Source: Flavobacteriaceae bacterium (GTDB taxonomy: Bacteria; Bacteroidota; Bacteroidia; Flavobacteriales; Flavobacteriaceae). Taken from it: a DNA stretch of 49,404 bases. The DNA lies in NCBI GenBank assembly GCA_947451475.1, contig CANFZC010000012.1, positions 1 through 49,404 of the forward strand, given 5' to 3'. The notes under the pieces were generated by a model. It did no database searches and was not told the DNA's origin. It worked only from the letters and a program-made list of their open reading frames with translations. Positions 32,861-42,012 of this stretch are shown one piece after another (the first letter of the stretch is position 1; each line of letters starts with the position of its first letter). Made by a program: the position numbers and the translations under genes.

Positions 32861-34783
32861 ATGGCTAGCGAAAAAAATTCGAATAATTTTAAAATAAGTC
32901 CGTGGTGGATTTATGCTGCTTTAATTGCAGTATTTTTTGCTCTTAACTATTTTGGTGGGTCCAATTTTCAGGATGCAACCAAAATAACCTACTCGAAATT
33001 CAACGAATATCTAGATAAAGGACAAATTGAAAAAGTTGTTGTTTATAACAAAACAGAAGGTGAAGCCTATTTGACTAAAGCTGCTCTAAAAGACATTGCC
33101 CATAAAAAAGTTGCAAAAGACATGTTGGGTAATGTTAATAAAGGTCCGCATTATTCCTTTGACATCGGTAATGACGAGATTTTTCAAAACAAAATTGTAA
33201 AAGCGTCTCAAGAAGGCAAACTTAAAGGATACGACTTCAAACCCAAAAGCAATTGGACAGAACTGTTAATTAGCTTATTACCCATAATTGTCATCATTGG
33301 ATTATGGATATTAATTATGCGTCGTATGTCGGGTGGTTCTGGCGGTGCCGGTGGAGGTCAGATATTCAATATTGGCAAATCTAGGGCAAAACTTTTTGAT
33401 GAAAAGACCGATGTTAAAATAACATTTAAAGATGTAGCCGGCTTAGAAGGCGCAAAAGAGGAAGTTCAAGAAATTGTTGAATTTTTAAGAAATCCTGACA
33501 AATATACTACACTAGGAGGTAAAATTCCTAAGGGAGCGTTGTTAGTCGGACCTCCGGGAACAGGTAAAACTTTACTAGCAAAAGCCGTTGCTGGAGAAGC
33601 CAAAGTACCTTTCTTTTCATTATCAGGATCTGATTTTGTAGAAATGTTTGTGGGGGTGGGAGCCTCACGTGTTAGAGATCTATTTAAACAAGCTAAAGAT
33701 AAATCTCCTGCGATTATTTTTATTGACGAAATAGATGCTGTTGGTCGGGCTCGTGGAAAAAACAATTTTTCAGGTTCAAACGATGAGCGAGAAAATACCT
33801 TAAATCAACTTTTAACAGAAATGGATGGCTTTGGCACTAATACTCATGTAATTGTATTAGCTGCAACCAACAGAGCAGATGTTTTAGACAAAGCTTTAAT
33901 GCGTGCTGGACGATTTGACCGTCAAATCTATGTTGATTTACCAGATATTAGAGAGCGTAAAGAAATTTTTGAAGTACACTTAACGCCGTTGAAAAAAGTA
34001 GATGACTTAGATGTAGACTTTTTAGCCAAACAAACACCAGGTTTCTCTGGAGCCGACATAGCTAATGTATGTAATGAAGCCGCTTTAATTGCTGCTCGTA
34101 ATAATAAAACGGCAGTTGACAAACAAGATTTCTTAGATGCTGTAGATAGAATTGTTGGTGGATTAGAAAAGAAAAATAAAATTGTAACCACTGATGAAAA
34201 ACGCGCTATAGCCGTTCACGAAGCAGGTCATGCAACTGTAAGTTGGATGTTAGAACATGCTGCTCCATTAGTAAAAGTAACCATTGTACCTAGAGGACAA
34301 AGCTTGGGTGCCGCTTGGTACTTACCTGAAGAACGACTCATAGTTCGTCCTGAACAAATGTTAGATGAAATGTGTGCCACTATGGGTGGTCGTGCTGCCG
34401 AAAAAGTAATGTTCAATAAAATTTCAACGGGTGCCTTAAGTGATTTGGAAAAAGTCACTAAACAAGCAAGAGCAATGGTGACCATTTATGGTTTAAATGA
34501 AAAACTAGGTAACGTTACATATTATGATTCTTCTGGTCAGAGTGAATATAATTTCTCAAAACCTTATTCAGAGGAAACAGCTTTAACGATCGATAAAGAA
34601 ATATCAAACCTAATAGAAACAGAATACCAGAGAGCTATTAAAATACTCCAAGACAACAAGGATAAATTAGAACAACTAGCCAATATTTTAATTGAAAAAG
34701 AAGTTATTTTTAAAGATGATTTAGAAACTCTTTTCGGAAAAAGACCCTTTGATATACCTGCTGAAGAAACAGACATAGTATAG
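32861..34783 (+). CDS. ftsH: ATP-dependent zinc metalloprotease FtsH
   Basis: 640 aa. Two membrane helices (about residues 14-30 and 133-153) frame a periplasmic domain. The AAA ATPase has Walker A GPPGTGKT (230-237), Walker [10 protein letters not shown] and the second region of homology [19 protein letters not shown]. The zinc site is HEAGH (453-457). It degrades misfolded and short-lived membrane proteins. It follows rsfS, ends at a long hairpin terminator and lacks any truncation. Confidence 0.97.
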   Translation: MASEKNSNNFKISPWWIYAALIAVFFALNYFGGSNFQDATKITYSKFNEYLDKGQIEKVVVYNKTEGEAYLTKAALKDIAHKKVAKDMLGNVNKGPHYSFDIGNDEIFQNKIVKASQEGKLKGYDFKPKSNWTELLISLLPIIVIIGLWILIMRRMSGGSGGAGGGQIFNIGKSRAKLFDEKTDVKITFKDVAGLEGAKEEVQEIVEFLRNPDKYTTLGGKIPKGALLVGPPGTGKTLLAKAVAGEAKVPFFSLSGSDFVEMFVGVGASRVRDLFKQAKDKSPAIIFIDEIDAVGRARGKNNFSGSNDERENTLNQLLTEMDGFGTNTHVIVLAATNRADVLDKALMRAGRFDRQIYVDLPDIRERKEIFEVHLTPLKKVDDLDVDFLAKQTPGFSGADIANVCNEAALIAARNNKTAVDKQDFLDAVDRIVGGLEKKNKIVTTDEKRAIAVHEAGHATVSWMLEHAAPLVKVTIVPRGQSLGAAWYLPEERLIVRPEQMLDEMCATMGGRAAEKVMFNKISTGALSDLEKVTKQARAMVTIYGLNEKLGNVTYYDSSGQSEYNFSKPYSEETALTIDKEISNLIETEYQRAIKILQDNKDKLEQLANILIEKEVIFKDDLETLFGKRPFDIPAEETDIV

Positions 34784-34810
34784 ACCTAAATGTTTTTTAA
34801 CATTTTTTTA

Positions 34811-34850
34811 AAATCTTAATTCAAAACATACTTTTGAATTAAGATTTTTT
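34811..34850 (+). terminator. Terminator of ftsH
   Basis: A perfect 16-bp stem (34811-34826 with 34832-34847; arm AAATCTTAATTCAAAA), a 5-nt loop and a T tract. The -7 box of the next gene starts at 34851. Confidence 0.9.
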
Positions 34851-34858
34851 TATCTTTG
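34851..34858 (+). promoter_or_regulatory. -7 box of the LUD-cdsA-psd operon
   Basis: TATCTTTG is an exact TANNTTTG directly after the ftsH terminator, 40 bp before the ATG at 34899. The only TTTG upstream is inside the terminator stem and too close. Confidence 0.5.
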
Positions 34859-34898
34859 AAGGATTTCAAATTCAAAACTAGATTATAATTTAACAAGC

Positions 34899-35504
34899 AT
34901 GAGTCTTTTCAGAAAAATTTTTGGCGCTGGTAATGATGCCTCTGACGAAGAAAGTCAAAGCGAATTCAACAACACACCTTCCAGTTTTTCATTGCTACCT
35001 GTAGATGAAAAGTTCACTTATAACTTCAAAAAAAATGGAGGTAAATTTTTGTATTGCGAAAATTTAAATGAAGTTAAAGATCAGTTTTTAAATATTTTGG
35101 AAGAAAACGATTGGTTTGAGTGTGAGGCACTGTGTTATGAACCTAAACTTTTCAGTTTACTTGATGAAAACAAACTGACACATGACAAACCAACAAACCC
35201 TAAATTTTTACTAGCAAGTTGTGAAAATCTAATTGCAGATGAAGGTTCTGTTCTTTTTTCATCAAATCAGATAAAACAAAACAAACCAAACGACTTACCC
35301 ATTAACATTGTTATATTGGCTACTACAAGCCAAATTTTGGAGACTAAAAGTGATGGACTGCGAGTAATAAAAAAGAAATACGATAAAGATTATCCAACCA
35401 ATATTACCACTATTAAATATTTCGAAAAAGCAAAAGATGAAGACTTTTTACAGTACGGAAGTACTGCTAAGAACTTATACCTATTGCTTCTTGAAGATTT
35501 ATAA
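34899..35504 (+). CDS. LUD-domain protein (LutC/YkgG-like)
   Basis: 201 aa with the LUD (DUF162) fold seen in LutB/LutC of lactate oxidation (ALCYEPKLFSLLDENKL, CENLIADEGSVLFSSNQ, INIVILATTSQIL). There are no lutA or lutB genes next to it; instead it is the first gene of a phospholipid operon, ending 1 bp before cdsA. This location is, as far as I recall, conserved in flavobacteria, so a role other than lactate use is likely but unknown. Confidence 0.75.
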   Translation: MSLFRKIFGAGNDASDEESQSEFNNTPSSFSLLPVDEKFTYNFKKNGGKFLYCENLNEVKDQFLNILEENDWFECEALCYEPKLFSLLDENKLTHDKPTNPKFLLASCENLIADEGSVLFSSNQIKQNKPNDLPINIVILATTSQILETKSDGLRVIKKKYDKDYPTNITTIKYFEKAKDEDFLQYGSTAKNLYLLLLEDL

Positions 35505-35505
35505 T

Positions 35506-36318
35506 ATGAGTACTACTTTAACCAGAGCCCTTTCGGGAGCCGTTTATGTTCTCCTTTTAATTGGCGCTACTCTATATTCCCCCTACAGCTTTTTATTGTT
35601 ATTTGGTTTACTACTATTGTTTTCTATAGTTGAATTTTGCAAGTTGATCCACTTAAAACCTATGTTTCCAATAATTATAGGATTGGTAGCATTTATTCTT
35701 TTCAACCTAGATAACACAATCAAAAGCAATGAGATTTTACTTTTAATTGCTGCATTATTTGTTTCAGCTAGAGCCTTATTATTCCTTTTTGAAAAACATA
35801 ATAAAAAATTAGACCAAAATTCTAAATATGTTTTTTTAATTGGCTATCTAATCATTCCCATTATTATTTTTACTAAGATACCGTTTATCTTAAATGAATA
35901 CCATCCTAAGATTATCATAAGCCTATTAGCTATTATTTGGATGAATGACACTTTTGCCTATTTAGTAGGGCGAAGTATTGGAAAAAAGAAACTTTTTGAA
36001 CGTGTCTCGCCTAAAAAAACTATTGAAGGATTTATAGGAGGTACTGTTTTTGCGTTAATTACCGGAATTTTATTAGCAAGATTTTACATCAACGAAACAA
36101 ATGAAACACCTATCAAATGGACTTTCATTGCAATTATTGTTAGTGTTTTTGGGACTCTCGGAGATTTAATCGAATCAAAATTTAAAAGAAATGCTGGGGT
36201 AAAAGACAGTGGTTCTATTATGCCTGGCCACGGTGGTTTTCTAGATCGCTTAGATAGTATTATATTTGTCGCACCAATGGTTTATTTGTTTTATCAAATT
36301 TTATATTATGTTTCATAA
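35506..36318 (+). CDS. cdsA: Phosphatidate cytidylyltransferase
   Basis: 270 aa from ATG 35506 (MSTTLTRALSGAVYVLLLIG), the start that follows the previous stop after 1 bp. Seven to eight membrane helices and the CDP-alcohol signature near the C-terminus (SKFKRNAGVKDSGSIMPGHGGFLDRLDSI) define CdsA, which makes CDP-diacylglycerol from CTP and phosphatidate at the inner membrane. It overlaps psd by 11 bp. Product and next enzymes fit the phosphatidylserine-to-ethanolamine pathway; a pssA gene is not seen here. Confidence 0.95.
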   Translation: MSTTLTRALSGAVYVLLLIGATLYSPYSFLLLFGLLLLFSIVEFCKLIHLKPMFPIIIGLVAFILFNLDNTIKSNEILLLIAALFVSARALLFLFEKHNKKLDQNSKYVFLIGYLIIPIIIFTKIPFILNEYHPKIIISLLAIIWMNDTFAYLVGRSIGKKKLFERVSPKKTIEGFIGGTVFALITGILLARFYINETNETPIKWTFIAIIVSVFGTLGDLIESKFKRNAGVKDSGSIMPGHGGFLDRLDSIIFVAPMVYLFYQILYYVS

Positions 36319-36961
36319 AGAAGGAGGAAAAATTATACTCATAGCGTCATCGCTAACTATACTCATTTATCTATTTTCACATAAATTTCTTTCTAGTACA
36401 ATGTGGCTTGAAAAAGGAATACAAATTGTTACTTTAGTATTTCTACTATTAGTGTTACAATTTTTCAGAAATCCAAATAGAAAAATAACTGCCAATTTGA
36501 ATCAAATCATTGCTCCAGTTGACGGAAAAGTAGTAGTAATAGAAGAAGTATATGAGGACGAATATTTCAAAGACAAACGCTTGCAAGTATCCATATTTAT
36601 GTCCCCTATCAATGTCCACGTTACTCGTTATGCAGCAAGTGGGAAAATAAAATACAGCAAATACCATCCAGGCAAATATTTGGTAGCATGGCATCCAAAA
36701 GCTAGTACTGAAAATGAAAGAACAACCGTTGTAATTGAAACCAAAGAATTTGGTGAAATTTTATATCGTCAGATTGCTGGAGCCGTTGCTCGTCGTATAG
36801 TTAATTACGCCGAAGTTGGACAAGAAGTTATACAAGGTGATGATGCTGGATTCATTAAATTTGGATCTCGAGTAGATTTATTTTTACCTATTGGCACAAA
36901 AATAGACGTTGTTTTACAACAAAAAGCAATTGGAAACCACACCCTAATTACTCATATATAG
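36308..36961 (+). CDS. psd: Phosphatidylserine decarboxylase-related proenzyme (short type)
   Basis: 217 aa from ATG 36308 (MFHKEGGKIILIASSLTILI), overlapping cdsA by 11 bp. The pyruvoyl cleavage site is at G186-S187 in IKFGSRVDLFLP, and the family blocks FFRNPNR, VSIFMSPINVHVTRY and HPKASTENERTTVVI are present. The short form, about 215-220 aa, self-cleaves to an alpha subunit carrying the pyruvoyl group and makes phosphatidylethanolamine, the main zwitterionic lipid of flavobacteria. Confidence 0.93.
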   Translation: MFHKEGGKIILIASSLTILIYLFSHKFLSSTMWLEKGIQIVTLVFLLLVLQFFRNPNRKITANLNQIIAPVDGKVVVIEEVYEDEYFKDKRLQVSIFMSPINVHVTRYAASGKIKYSKYHPGKYLVAWHPKASTENERTTVVIETKEFGEILYRQIAGAVARRIVNYAEVGQEVIQGDDAGFIKFGSRVDLFLPIGTKIDVVLQQKAIGNHTLITHI

Positions 36962-37237
36962 ATGCCCGAAAAAGAATTAAATATTCGATTTCAAAGAGCA
37001 GTAGATCTCGCTTCTAAAATGACACAGTCTTCATTACCCCAAGACGTGCAACTACGATTATATGCCTACTACAAACAGGCCACTTTTGGCACAATAGATT
37101 ACAATATATCACCCAACTTTGATTTGAGAAATGCTTTCAAAACTAATGCTTGGATGCAAATAAGCCATTTAAGTGTTGAACAAGCTAAAGAACTTTATAT
37201 TGAGGCGATTGATGCTATCATCAAAGAAGAAAAATAG
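36962..37237 (+). CDS. Acyl-CoA-binding protein (ACBP)
   Basis: 91 aa, the normal ACBP length. The four-helix pattern and the conserved YAYYKQATFGTIDYN, close to the eukaryotic LYSYYKQATVGDCN core, are seen. The start codon follows the psd stop with no gap, so translation is coupled. It would buffer and deliver long-chain acyl-CoA to nearby membrane lipid synthesis. ACBPs are rare in most bacteria but present in flavobacteria. The gene ends 4 bp before the superoxide dismutase. Confidence 0.9.
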   Translation: MPEKELNIRFQRAVDLASKMTQSSLPQDVQLRLYAYYKQATFGTIDYNISPNFDLRNAFKTNAWMQISHLSVEQAKELYIEAIDAIIKEEK

Positions 37238-37241
37238 AATT

Positions 37242-38024
37242 ATGAAAAAGTTTTTTTTGATTGCCTTTTGTCTATCCTTTATTTTACTTATTCCAGCGTG
37301 TAAACGAAAAAAATTAGAAGAAGTAGTTGAAGTACCGTTGCCTTCAGCCGAGGAAAAAATAACGATTGGGCAACCCGATGACGTTAAAGCGGAGGACGGA
37401 CAATTTTCATTGACACAACTTCCCTACGAATACAACGCATTAGAACCTAATATCGACATCCTTACGATGGAAGTCCATTATTCAAAACATTACTTAACGT
37501 ACACAAATAATCTTAACAAATTAATTTCATCAGATCCAACACTAACTGATTTAGCTATTGAAGACATTCTAAAAAAAGTAGACATGAATGCTAGCAACGA
37601 TTTGCGTAACAACGCTGGTGGTTATTACAACCACAGTTTGTTTTGGGGAGGTATGGCCGCAAAAGCAGGTGGTCAACCAAAAGATACCCTAGCAACATTA
37701 ATAACGAGAGATTTTGGATCTTTTGAAGTTTTCAAAAATCAGTTTATAGATGCAGCAGAAAAACAATTTGGTTCTGGTTGGGCATGGCTAATTGTGGACA
37801 AAACCGGTAAACTACAAGTAACTAGCACGCAAAATCAAGACAATCCATTAATGCCTAAACAAGTTGTTTCAGGAACCCCTATTTTAAATTTAGATGTATG
37901 GGAGCATTCCTATTATTTAAAATATCAGTATAAACGAAAAAAATACATTGAAGCATTTTTTAATGTTATTAATTGGAAGAAAGTTACTGAGCGGTATGAA
38001 GAAGCAACCGCTAAAAAGACCTAA
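37242..38024 (+). CDS. Superoxide dismutase (Fe/Mn), lipoprotein form
   Basis: 260 aa from ATG 37242. A lipoprotein signal (FFLIAFCLSFILLIPAC) precedes a spacer and the Fe/Mn-SOD fold starting at about residue 50 (FSLTQLPYEYNALEPNID). Metal ligands are H79, H131, D218 and H222 (VHYSKHYL, NHSLFWGG, DVWEHSYY). GSGWAWLIVD is the usual signature. Cytosolic SODs of this family have no such N-terminus, so this one should be anchored in the envelope facing the periplasm or surface. It is the last gene of the lipid operon. Fe versus Mn cannot be decided here. Confidence 0.92.
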   Translation: MKKFFLIAFCLSFILLIPACKRKKLEEVVEVPLPSAEEKITIGQPDDVKAEDGQFSLTQLPYEYNALEPNIDILTMEVHYSKHYLTYTNNLNKLISSDPTLTDLAIEDILKKVDMNASNDLRNNAGGYYNHSLFWGGMAAKAGGQPKDTLATLITRDFGSFEVFKNQFIDAAEKQFGSGWAWLIVDKTGKLQVTSTQNQDNPLMPKQVVSGTPILNLDVWEHSYYLKYQYKRKKYIEAFFNVINWKKVTERYEEATAKKT

Positions 38025-38026
38025 AT

Positions 38027-38057
38027 AAAAAACCCTATCAACAAGATAGGGTTTTTT
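38027..38057. terminator. Bidirectional terminator
   Basis: AAAAAACCCTATC (38027-38039), loop AACAA, GATAGGGTTTTTT (38045-38057). It lies between the convergent SOD and M13 peptidase genes. Confidence 0.9.
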
Positions 38058-38069
38058 ATTTATTAGCAA

Positions 38070-40109
38070 TTACCAAATTACAACTCTTAAACTATCGGGT
38101 TGATACATCTTATCGCCTGGTTTAATATTAAAAGCTTTGTAAAATTCTGGAATGTTCATCAAAGGACCATTTACTCTATATTGAGAAGGTGAATGAACGT
38201 CCGTCATGATTTGTCGATTCAAATACTCATCTTTTGCATGAACCATCCAAGCATAACCATAGGCCAAAAAGTATCGTTGTTCAGGAGTATACCCACTTAT
38301 TTTTTCTTTGTTCTTGTACTGTGGAGATTTTTTAAATGCCTCAAAGCCCATTACTACGCCTCCTAAATCAGCAATATTCTCCCCTTGAGTTGCATCACCA
38401 TTTACAAACTTCCCTTTTAAAGGTTCAAATTTATTAAACTGTGACACGATTAGCTTTGTTTTTTGTTTAAATTTTTCTAAGTCAGCAGCAGTCCACCAGT
38501 TTCTTAAATTTCCTTTCTCATCATACTGGCTTCCTTGATCATCAAACCCATGGGTAATTTCATGACCAAAAGTTGAACCACCTATTATCCCATACAATAT
38601 TGCATCATCTGGCATTCTACCTTCAAAGCCAGGAACTAATATATTACAAGCCGGAACCACAATTTCATTATTACTTGGATTGTAATAGGCATTATAAGTT
38701 TGTGGAAACATATCCCATTCCGTTCTATCGACAGGTTTACCAAATTTATGGACCATGTAATTATAACTCCATTTGTTTGTAGCCATAACATTGGTACAAT
38801 ATGAATTTCGATTTATCGTTACTTGGCTCATATCTTTCCACTTATCAGGATATCCAACCTTCATAACAATCTTACTTAACTTTTGTAACGCTTTTTCCTT
38901 GGTAGCTTCACTCATCCAATCTAACTTCTTAATGTGTTCTGCATATACATCGCGAATGTTATTTCCAATTTCTAATAGCTTTTCCTTTGATCCCTTTGGC
39001 AAATAATCAGAAACATAAACTTGGCCTACTAATTCTCCTAACGACCCATCTGTTTGCTCAACAATTCTTTTCCAGCGAGGTTTTTGTTCCTTAACACCAT
39101 TCATTATTGTAGCATAAAAAGTGAAATTTTGTTTTTCAATAGCATTATTCAAAAATGAAGCATAAGTGTTGACCAAATCCCATTTTAAATAGGTTTTCCA
39201 GTCCGCAATAGAATATGAAGTGAGTATTTTACTTAATCCTTTGTAAAACTCAGGCTGACCTACAATAACGGTATCTACTTTTGCTATGCCTAACTTTGGC
39301 ATGACATTTTCCCAGGCAATATTGGGCGTTAGGGCTTTGAATTGCGCCAACGGCATTTTATTATAATTCTTTATTGGATCACGCAAATCTTCTAATTTTC
39401 TACTAATCTTCGCTAAATCAGTTTCTAATTTCAATATCGTAGTAGAAGATGTTTGAGCAACTGTAGCATCCTCCCCTACTAAAAGCATCATGGCTTGCAA
39501 ATGCTTCGTATATTCAGCTTTAATCTTTAAGGTTTGCTCATCTGTATTAAAATAATAATCTCTATTTCCAAGACCTAATCCTCCTTGACTAAAAAAGACG
39601 GCATGTTTTGAACTAATTTTATCATCTTGACTCACATAAAAAGAAAATGCAGGATTTGCTCCAATGGTGTGAAGATATGCCATGGTATTCATTAATGTTG
39701 GAACGTCTTGAATCGCTTGAATTTTTGCAAATTCTAAAGCTAAAGGCTTTAAGCCTGATTTCTCAATAGACAATGTATCCATACCAGAAGCATAAAAATC
39801 ACCTATTTTTTGTTCGTTACTTCCTTTTACAGCAGTGGTATTTTTGGCTGCCTTTTCACAAATATCTTTAATTTGAGCATTAATGGTGTCCCCTATCATC
39901 CTGAATATACCATTGCTACTTTCTGTATTCGGAATGGGATGATTCTTAAACCAACCTCCATTGGCAAAATGGAAAAAATCAACAGCCGGACTTACGGTTG
40001 TATCGCGATTTGTGACTAATGGATCTTCAATTATATTTTCCTTTTTTGAGCAACTCACCAATGACATTGTCAACAATAAACCGTAAATAACCTTATAACC
40101 TAGTTTCAT
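38070..40109 (-). CDS. M13-family (neprilysin-like) metallopeptidase, lipoprotein
   Basis: 679 aa, close to the 670-700 aa of M13 peptidases. A lipoprotein signal (YGLLLTMSLVSC) anchors it. The zinc site is H516-E517-x-x-H520 in TFGHEITHGFDDQG, with the third ligand in ENIADLGG and the substrate motif NAYYNPSNNEIVVPA. It cleaves short peptides in the periplasm or outside the cell. It has a clear -7 box (40170-40177), is monocistronic and converges on the SOD gene. Confidence 0.93.
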   Translation of the reverse strand: MKLGYKVIYGLLLTMSLVSCSKKENIIEDPLVTNRDTTVSPAVDFFHFANGGWFKNHPIPNTESSNGIFRMIGDTINAQIKDICEKAAKNTTAVKGSNEQKIGDFYASGMDTLSIEKSGLKPLALEFAKIQAIQDVPTLMNTMAYLHTIGANPAFSFYVSQDDKISSKHAVFFSQGGLGLGNRDYYFNTDEQTLKIKAEYTKHLQAMMLLVGEDATVAQTSSTTILKLETDLAKISRKLEDLRDPIKNYNKMPLAQFKALTPNIAWENVMPKLGIAKVDTVIVGQPEFYKGLSKILTSYSIADWKTYLKWDLVNTYASFLNNAIEKQNFTFYATIMNGVKEQKPRWKRIVEQTDGSLGELVGQVYVSDYLPKGSKEKLLEIGNNIRDVYAEHIKKLDWMSEATKEKALQKLSKIVMKVGYPDKWKDMSQVTINRNSYCTNVMATNKWSYNYMVHKFGKPVDRTEWDMFPQTYNAYYNPSNNEIVVPACNILVPGFEGRMPDDAILYGIIGGSTFGHEITHGFDDQGSQYDEKGNLRNWWTAADLEKFKQKTKLIVSQFNKFEPLKGKFVNGDATQGENIADLGGVVMGFEAFKKSPQYKNKEKISGYTPEQRYFLAYGYAWMVHAKDEYLNRQIMTDVHSPSQYRVNGPLMNIPEFYKAFNIKPGDKMYQPDSLRVVIW

Positions 40110-40169
40110 ATATTTTTAGATTGATTGATAAATTCTGAGAATTTGTATTCTTAATTATAAAAATGTTAC

Positions 40170-40177
40170 CAAATATA
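40170..40177 (-). promoter_or_regulatory. -7 box of the M13 peptidase gene
   Basis: The minus strand reads TATATTTG, an exact TANNTTTG, 60 bp before the ATG at 40109. Confidence 0.5.
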
Positions 40178-40203
40178 TTTCTTTTTACCCAAACAATAAT
40201 ACA

Positions 40204-40232
40204 TAAAAAAAGTGCCTGATGACTCAGACACT
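40204..40232 (-). terminator. Terminator of the Cys/Lys-rich peptide gene
   Basis: AGTGCCTGA (40211-40219) pairs with TCAGACACT (40224-40232), one mismatch, and a T tract follows on the minus strand (40204-40210). Confidence 0.8.
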
Positions 40233-40258
40233 ATAAATTAAAAACAAAAGCAAGTTTA

Positions 40259-40456
40259 TTATTTCTTATCAGCAGCTTTTTTAGCAGCACAACACCCTCC
40301 TTTTTTTTCTCCAGCAGCGCAAGATTTTTTCTCACTAGCTGTACAAGTCTTTTCTGTTTTAGTAGTAGCCTTATCTTTTGCAGGCTTTTCTTGAGCATTA
40401 ACATTCATTGAAAATAAAAAGATAATTACTGCAACTGTTGAAATGATATTTTTCAT
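40259..40456 (-). CDS. Small secreted Cys- and Lys-rich protein
   Basis: 65 aa. A signal peptide (ISTVAVIIFLFSMNVNA) is followed by a short mature chain of about 44 residues, made mostly of Lys, Ala, Glu and Gly with four Cys (KTCTASEKKSC and KKGGCCAAKK). No fold is recognised; the low complexity and Cys pattern suggest a metal-binding or surface-binding peptide. It has its own -7 box and terminator and lies on the same strand between the M13 peptidase and the second CstB-like gene. Confidence 0.6.
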   Translation of the reverse strand: MKNIISTVAVIIFLFSMNVNAQEKPAKDKATTKTEKTCTASEKKSCAAGEKKGGCCAAKKAADKK

Positions 40457-40490
40457 GGTTTTAAATTTTAATATTTATATTGTTATAATT

Positions 40491-40498
40491 CAAAAGTA
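40491..40498 (-). promoter_or_regulatory. -7 box of the Cys/Lys-rich peptide gene
   Basis: The minus strand reads TACTTTTG, an exact TANNTTTG, 34 bp before the ATG at 40456. Confidence 0.5.
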
Positions 40499-40545
40499 AA
40501 TAATTAATTGAAAGATAAATACGCTTTAACATTCTTTTGAGTAAT

Positions 40546-41964
40546 CTACAGTAATGTGGTTGGACAAACATAATCTGTTTTTGGAATATTAGTTAATTTA
40601 ATCGCATTATATCCCCCGATTACATCGGCGAAATTATTAAATCCATTTTTCTTTAAAATTGATGCAGCTATCATGCTACGATAACCCGCAGCACAGTGCA
40701 AAACGAAATAATTGTCTTTAGGAAATTCAGCTAAATAATTACTTATCTCATTTAAAGGAATATTTATTGCGCCTAACAGATGTTCTGATTGAAATTCACT
40801 TTTTTTCCTAACATCAAAAACGGGTGATTGATGGATTTCTTCTAAAATAACTAGATCTTCTGCAGTAATCCTATTAATAGTATGTATTTGATTTCCGTTT
40901 TTTTTCCACGCTTCAAAACCTCCTTCAAGATAACCTATTGCATAATCATACCCCACTCTAGACAATCTAATTAAAGCCTCTTCAACTTTTTCATAGTTTT
41001 CGGCAACAAGCAGTATCGGCTGCTTTAAATCGACAATTAATTCACCTACCCACATAGCAAAATTACTGTCTAATCCAATATTGATACTATTAGGAATAAA
41101 TCCCTTGGCAAAATCAGAAGCTTTTCTAGTATCCAGTATTAGAGCTTTAGTATCAATTGCAACTTTTTCAAAGTCTTTACAATTATAAGGTTTTTGCCCA
41201 CGATGTAGTACTTTTTCAAGACTTTCGTATCCCTGTATATTCAACAATACATTTTTGGGAAAATATTGTGGTGGAACAGTCAAACCTGTTAGTATTGCAT
41301 CAACAAATTCATCTTCAGTAAGTTTAGGGTTCAAAGCATAATTCGTTTTCTTTTGATTCCCCAATGTATCTGTTGTTTCTTTACTCATCATTTTACCACA
41401 AGCACTACCTGCTCCATGATTGGGATACACTATTAAATCGTCAGACAAAGGCATTATCTTTGTTCGTAAGGAATGAAACAGATGACGGGCCAATAAATCC
41501 TGAGTTAAATCAGCAATAACGTGTTGGGCTAAATCGGGTCTTCCGACATCTCCAATAAACAAGGTGTCACCAGTAATAAGACCAACTTCATTTTCAAATT
41601 CATCAATCAATAGATAACAAGTACTTTCTAGTGTATGTCCTGGTGTATGGATTGCTCTTACCTTGCAATCACCAACAAGAAACACTTGACCATCTGATGC
41701 AATCAATGCTTCAAAACAAGGATTTGCAGTAGGTCCATATACTATAATTGCTTTTTCTTTTTGAGCTAAATCTAAATGACCTGACACAAAATCAGCATGA
41801 AAATGAGTTTCAAACACATACTTAATTCTAGCATTATCTTTTTGTGCTCTTTTGATATAAGGATCAACTTCTCGTAAGGGATCAAAAATGGCAGCTTCGC
41901 CATTGCTTTCTATGTAATAAGCTGCATGAGACAAACATCCTGTATAGATTTGTTCGATTTTCAT
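40546..41964 (-). CDS. CstB-like persulfide dioxygenase-rhodanese, copy 2
   Basis: 472 aa from ATG 41964 (MKIEQIYTGCLSHAAYYIES), aligned with the start of the copy at 18757. The three-part plan is the same: dioxygenase fold with THFHADFVSGH, TPGHTLEST and TGDTLFIGDVGRPDL; a middle rhodanese fold whose loop (LLVAENYEK) has no cysteine; and a last rhodanese with C424 in CAAGYRS. A possible upstream ATG at 42006 lies beyond the predicted -7 box and is disfavoured. There is no exporter gene beside this copy, but a perfect palindrome (42013-42024) lies upstream, so it may be regulated separately. Confidence 0.85.
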   Translation of the reverse strand: MKIEQIYTGCLSHAAYYIESNGEAAIFDPLREVDPYIKRAQKDNARIKYVFETHFHADFVSGHLDLAQKEKAIIVYGPTANPCFEALIASDGQVFLVGDCKVRAIHTPGHTLESTCYLLIDEFENEVGLITGDTLFIGDVGRPDLAQHVIADLTQDLLARHLFHSLRTKIMPLSDDLIVYPNHGAGSACGKMMSKETTDTLGNQKKTNYALNPKLTEDEFVDAILTGLTVPPQYFPKNVLLNIQGYESLEKVLHRGQKPYNCKDFEKVAIDTKALILDTRKASDFAKGFIPNSINIGLDSNFAMWVGELIVDLKQPILLVAENYEKVEEALIRLSRVGYDYAIGYLEGGFEAWKKNGNQIHTINRITAEDLVILEEIHQSPVFDVRKKSEFQSEHLLGAINIPLNEISNYLAEFPKDNYFVLHCAAGYRSMIAASILKKNGFNNFADVIGGYNAIKLTNIPKTDYVCPTTLL

Positions 41965-41981
41965 TGGTTCTATTTTTGTTT

Positions 41982-41989
41982 CAAAAATA
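41982..41989 (-). promoter_or_regulatory. -7 box of the second CstB-like gene
   Basis: The minus strand reads TATTTTTG, an exact TANNTTTG, 17 bp before the ATG at 41964, with a TTG (minus strand, 42008-42010) at -33 spacing. Confidence 0.55.
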
Positions 41990-42012
41990 GATTTTACAGT
42001 ATTCATTCAATA

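Noticed and set aside
35437..35505. Longer N-terminus for CdsA
   Set aside because: It would overlap the LUD gene by 68 bp; the ATG at 35506 follows the LUD stop and starts the conserved membrane protein.
41965..42006. ATG at 42006 as start of the second CstB-like gene
   Set aside because: The -7 box at 41982-41989 would lie inside the coding part, and the paralogue starts at the equivalent of 41964.
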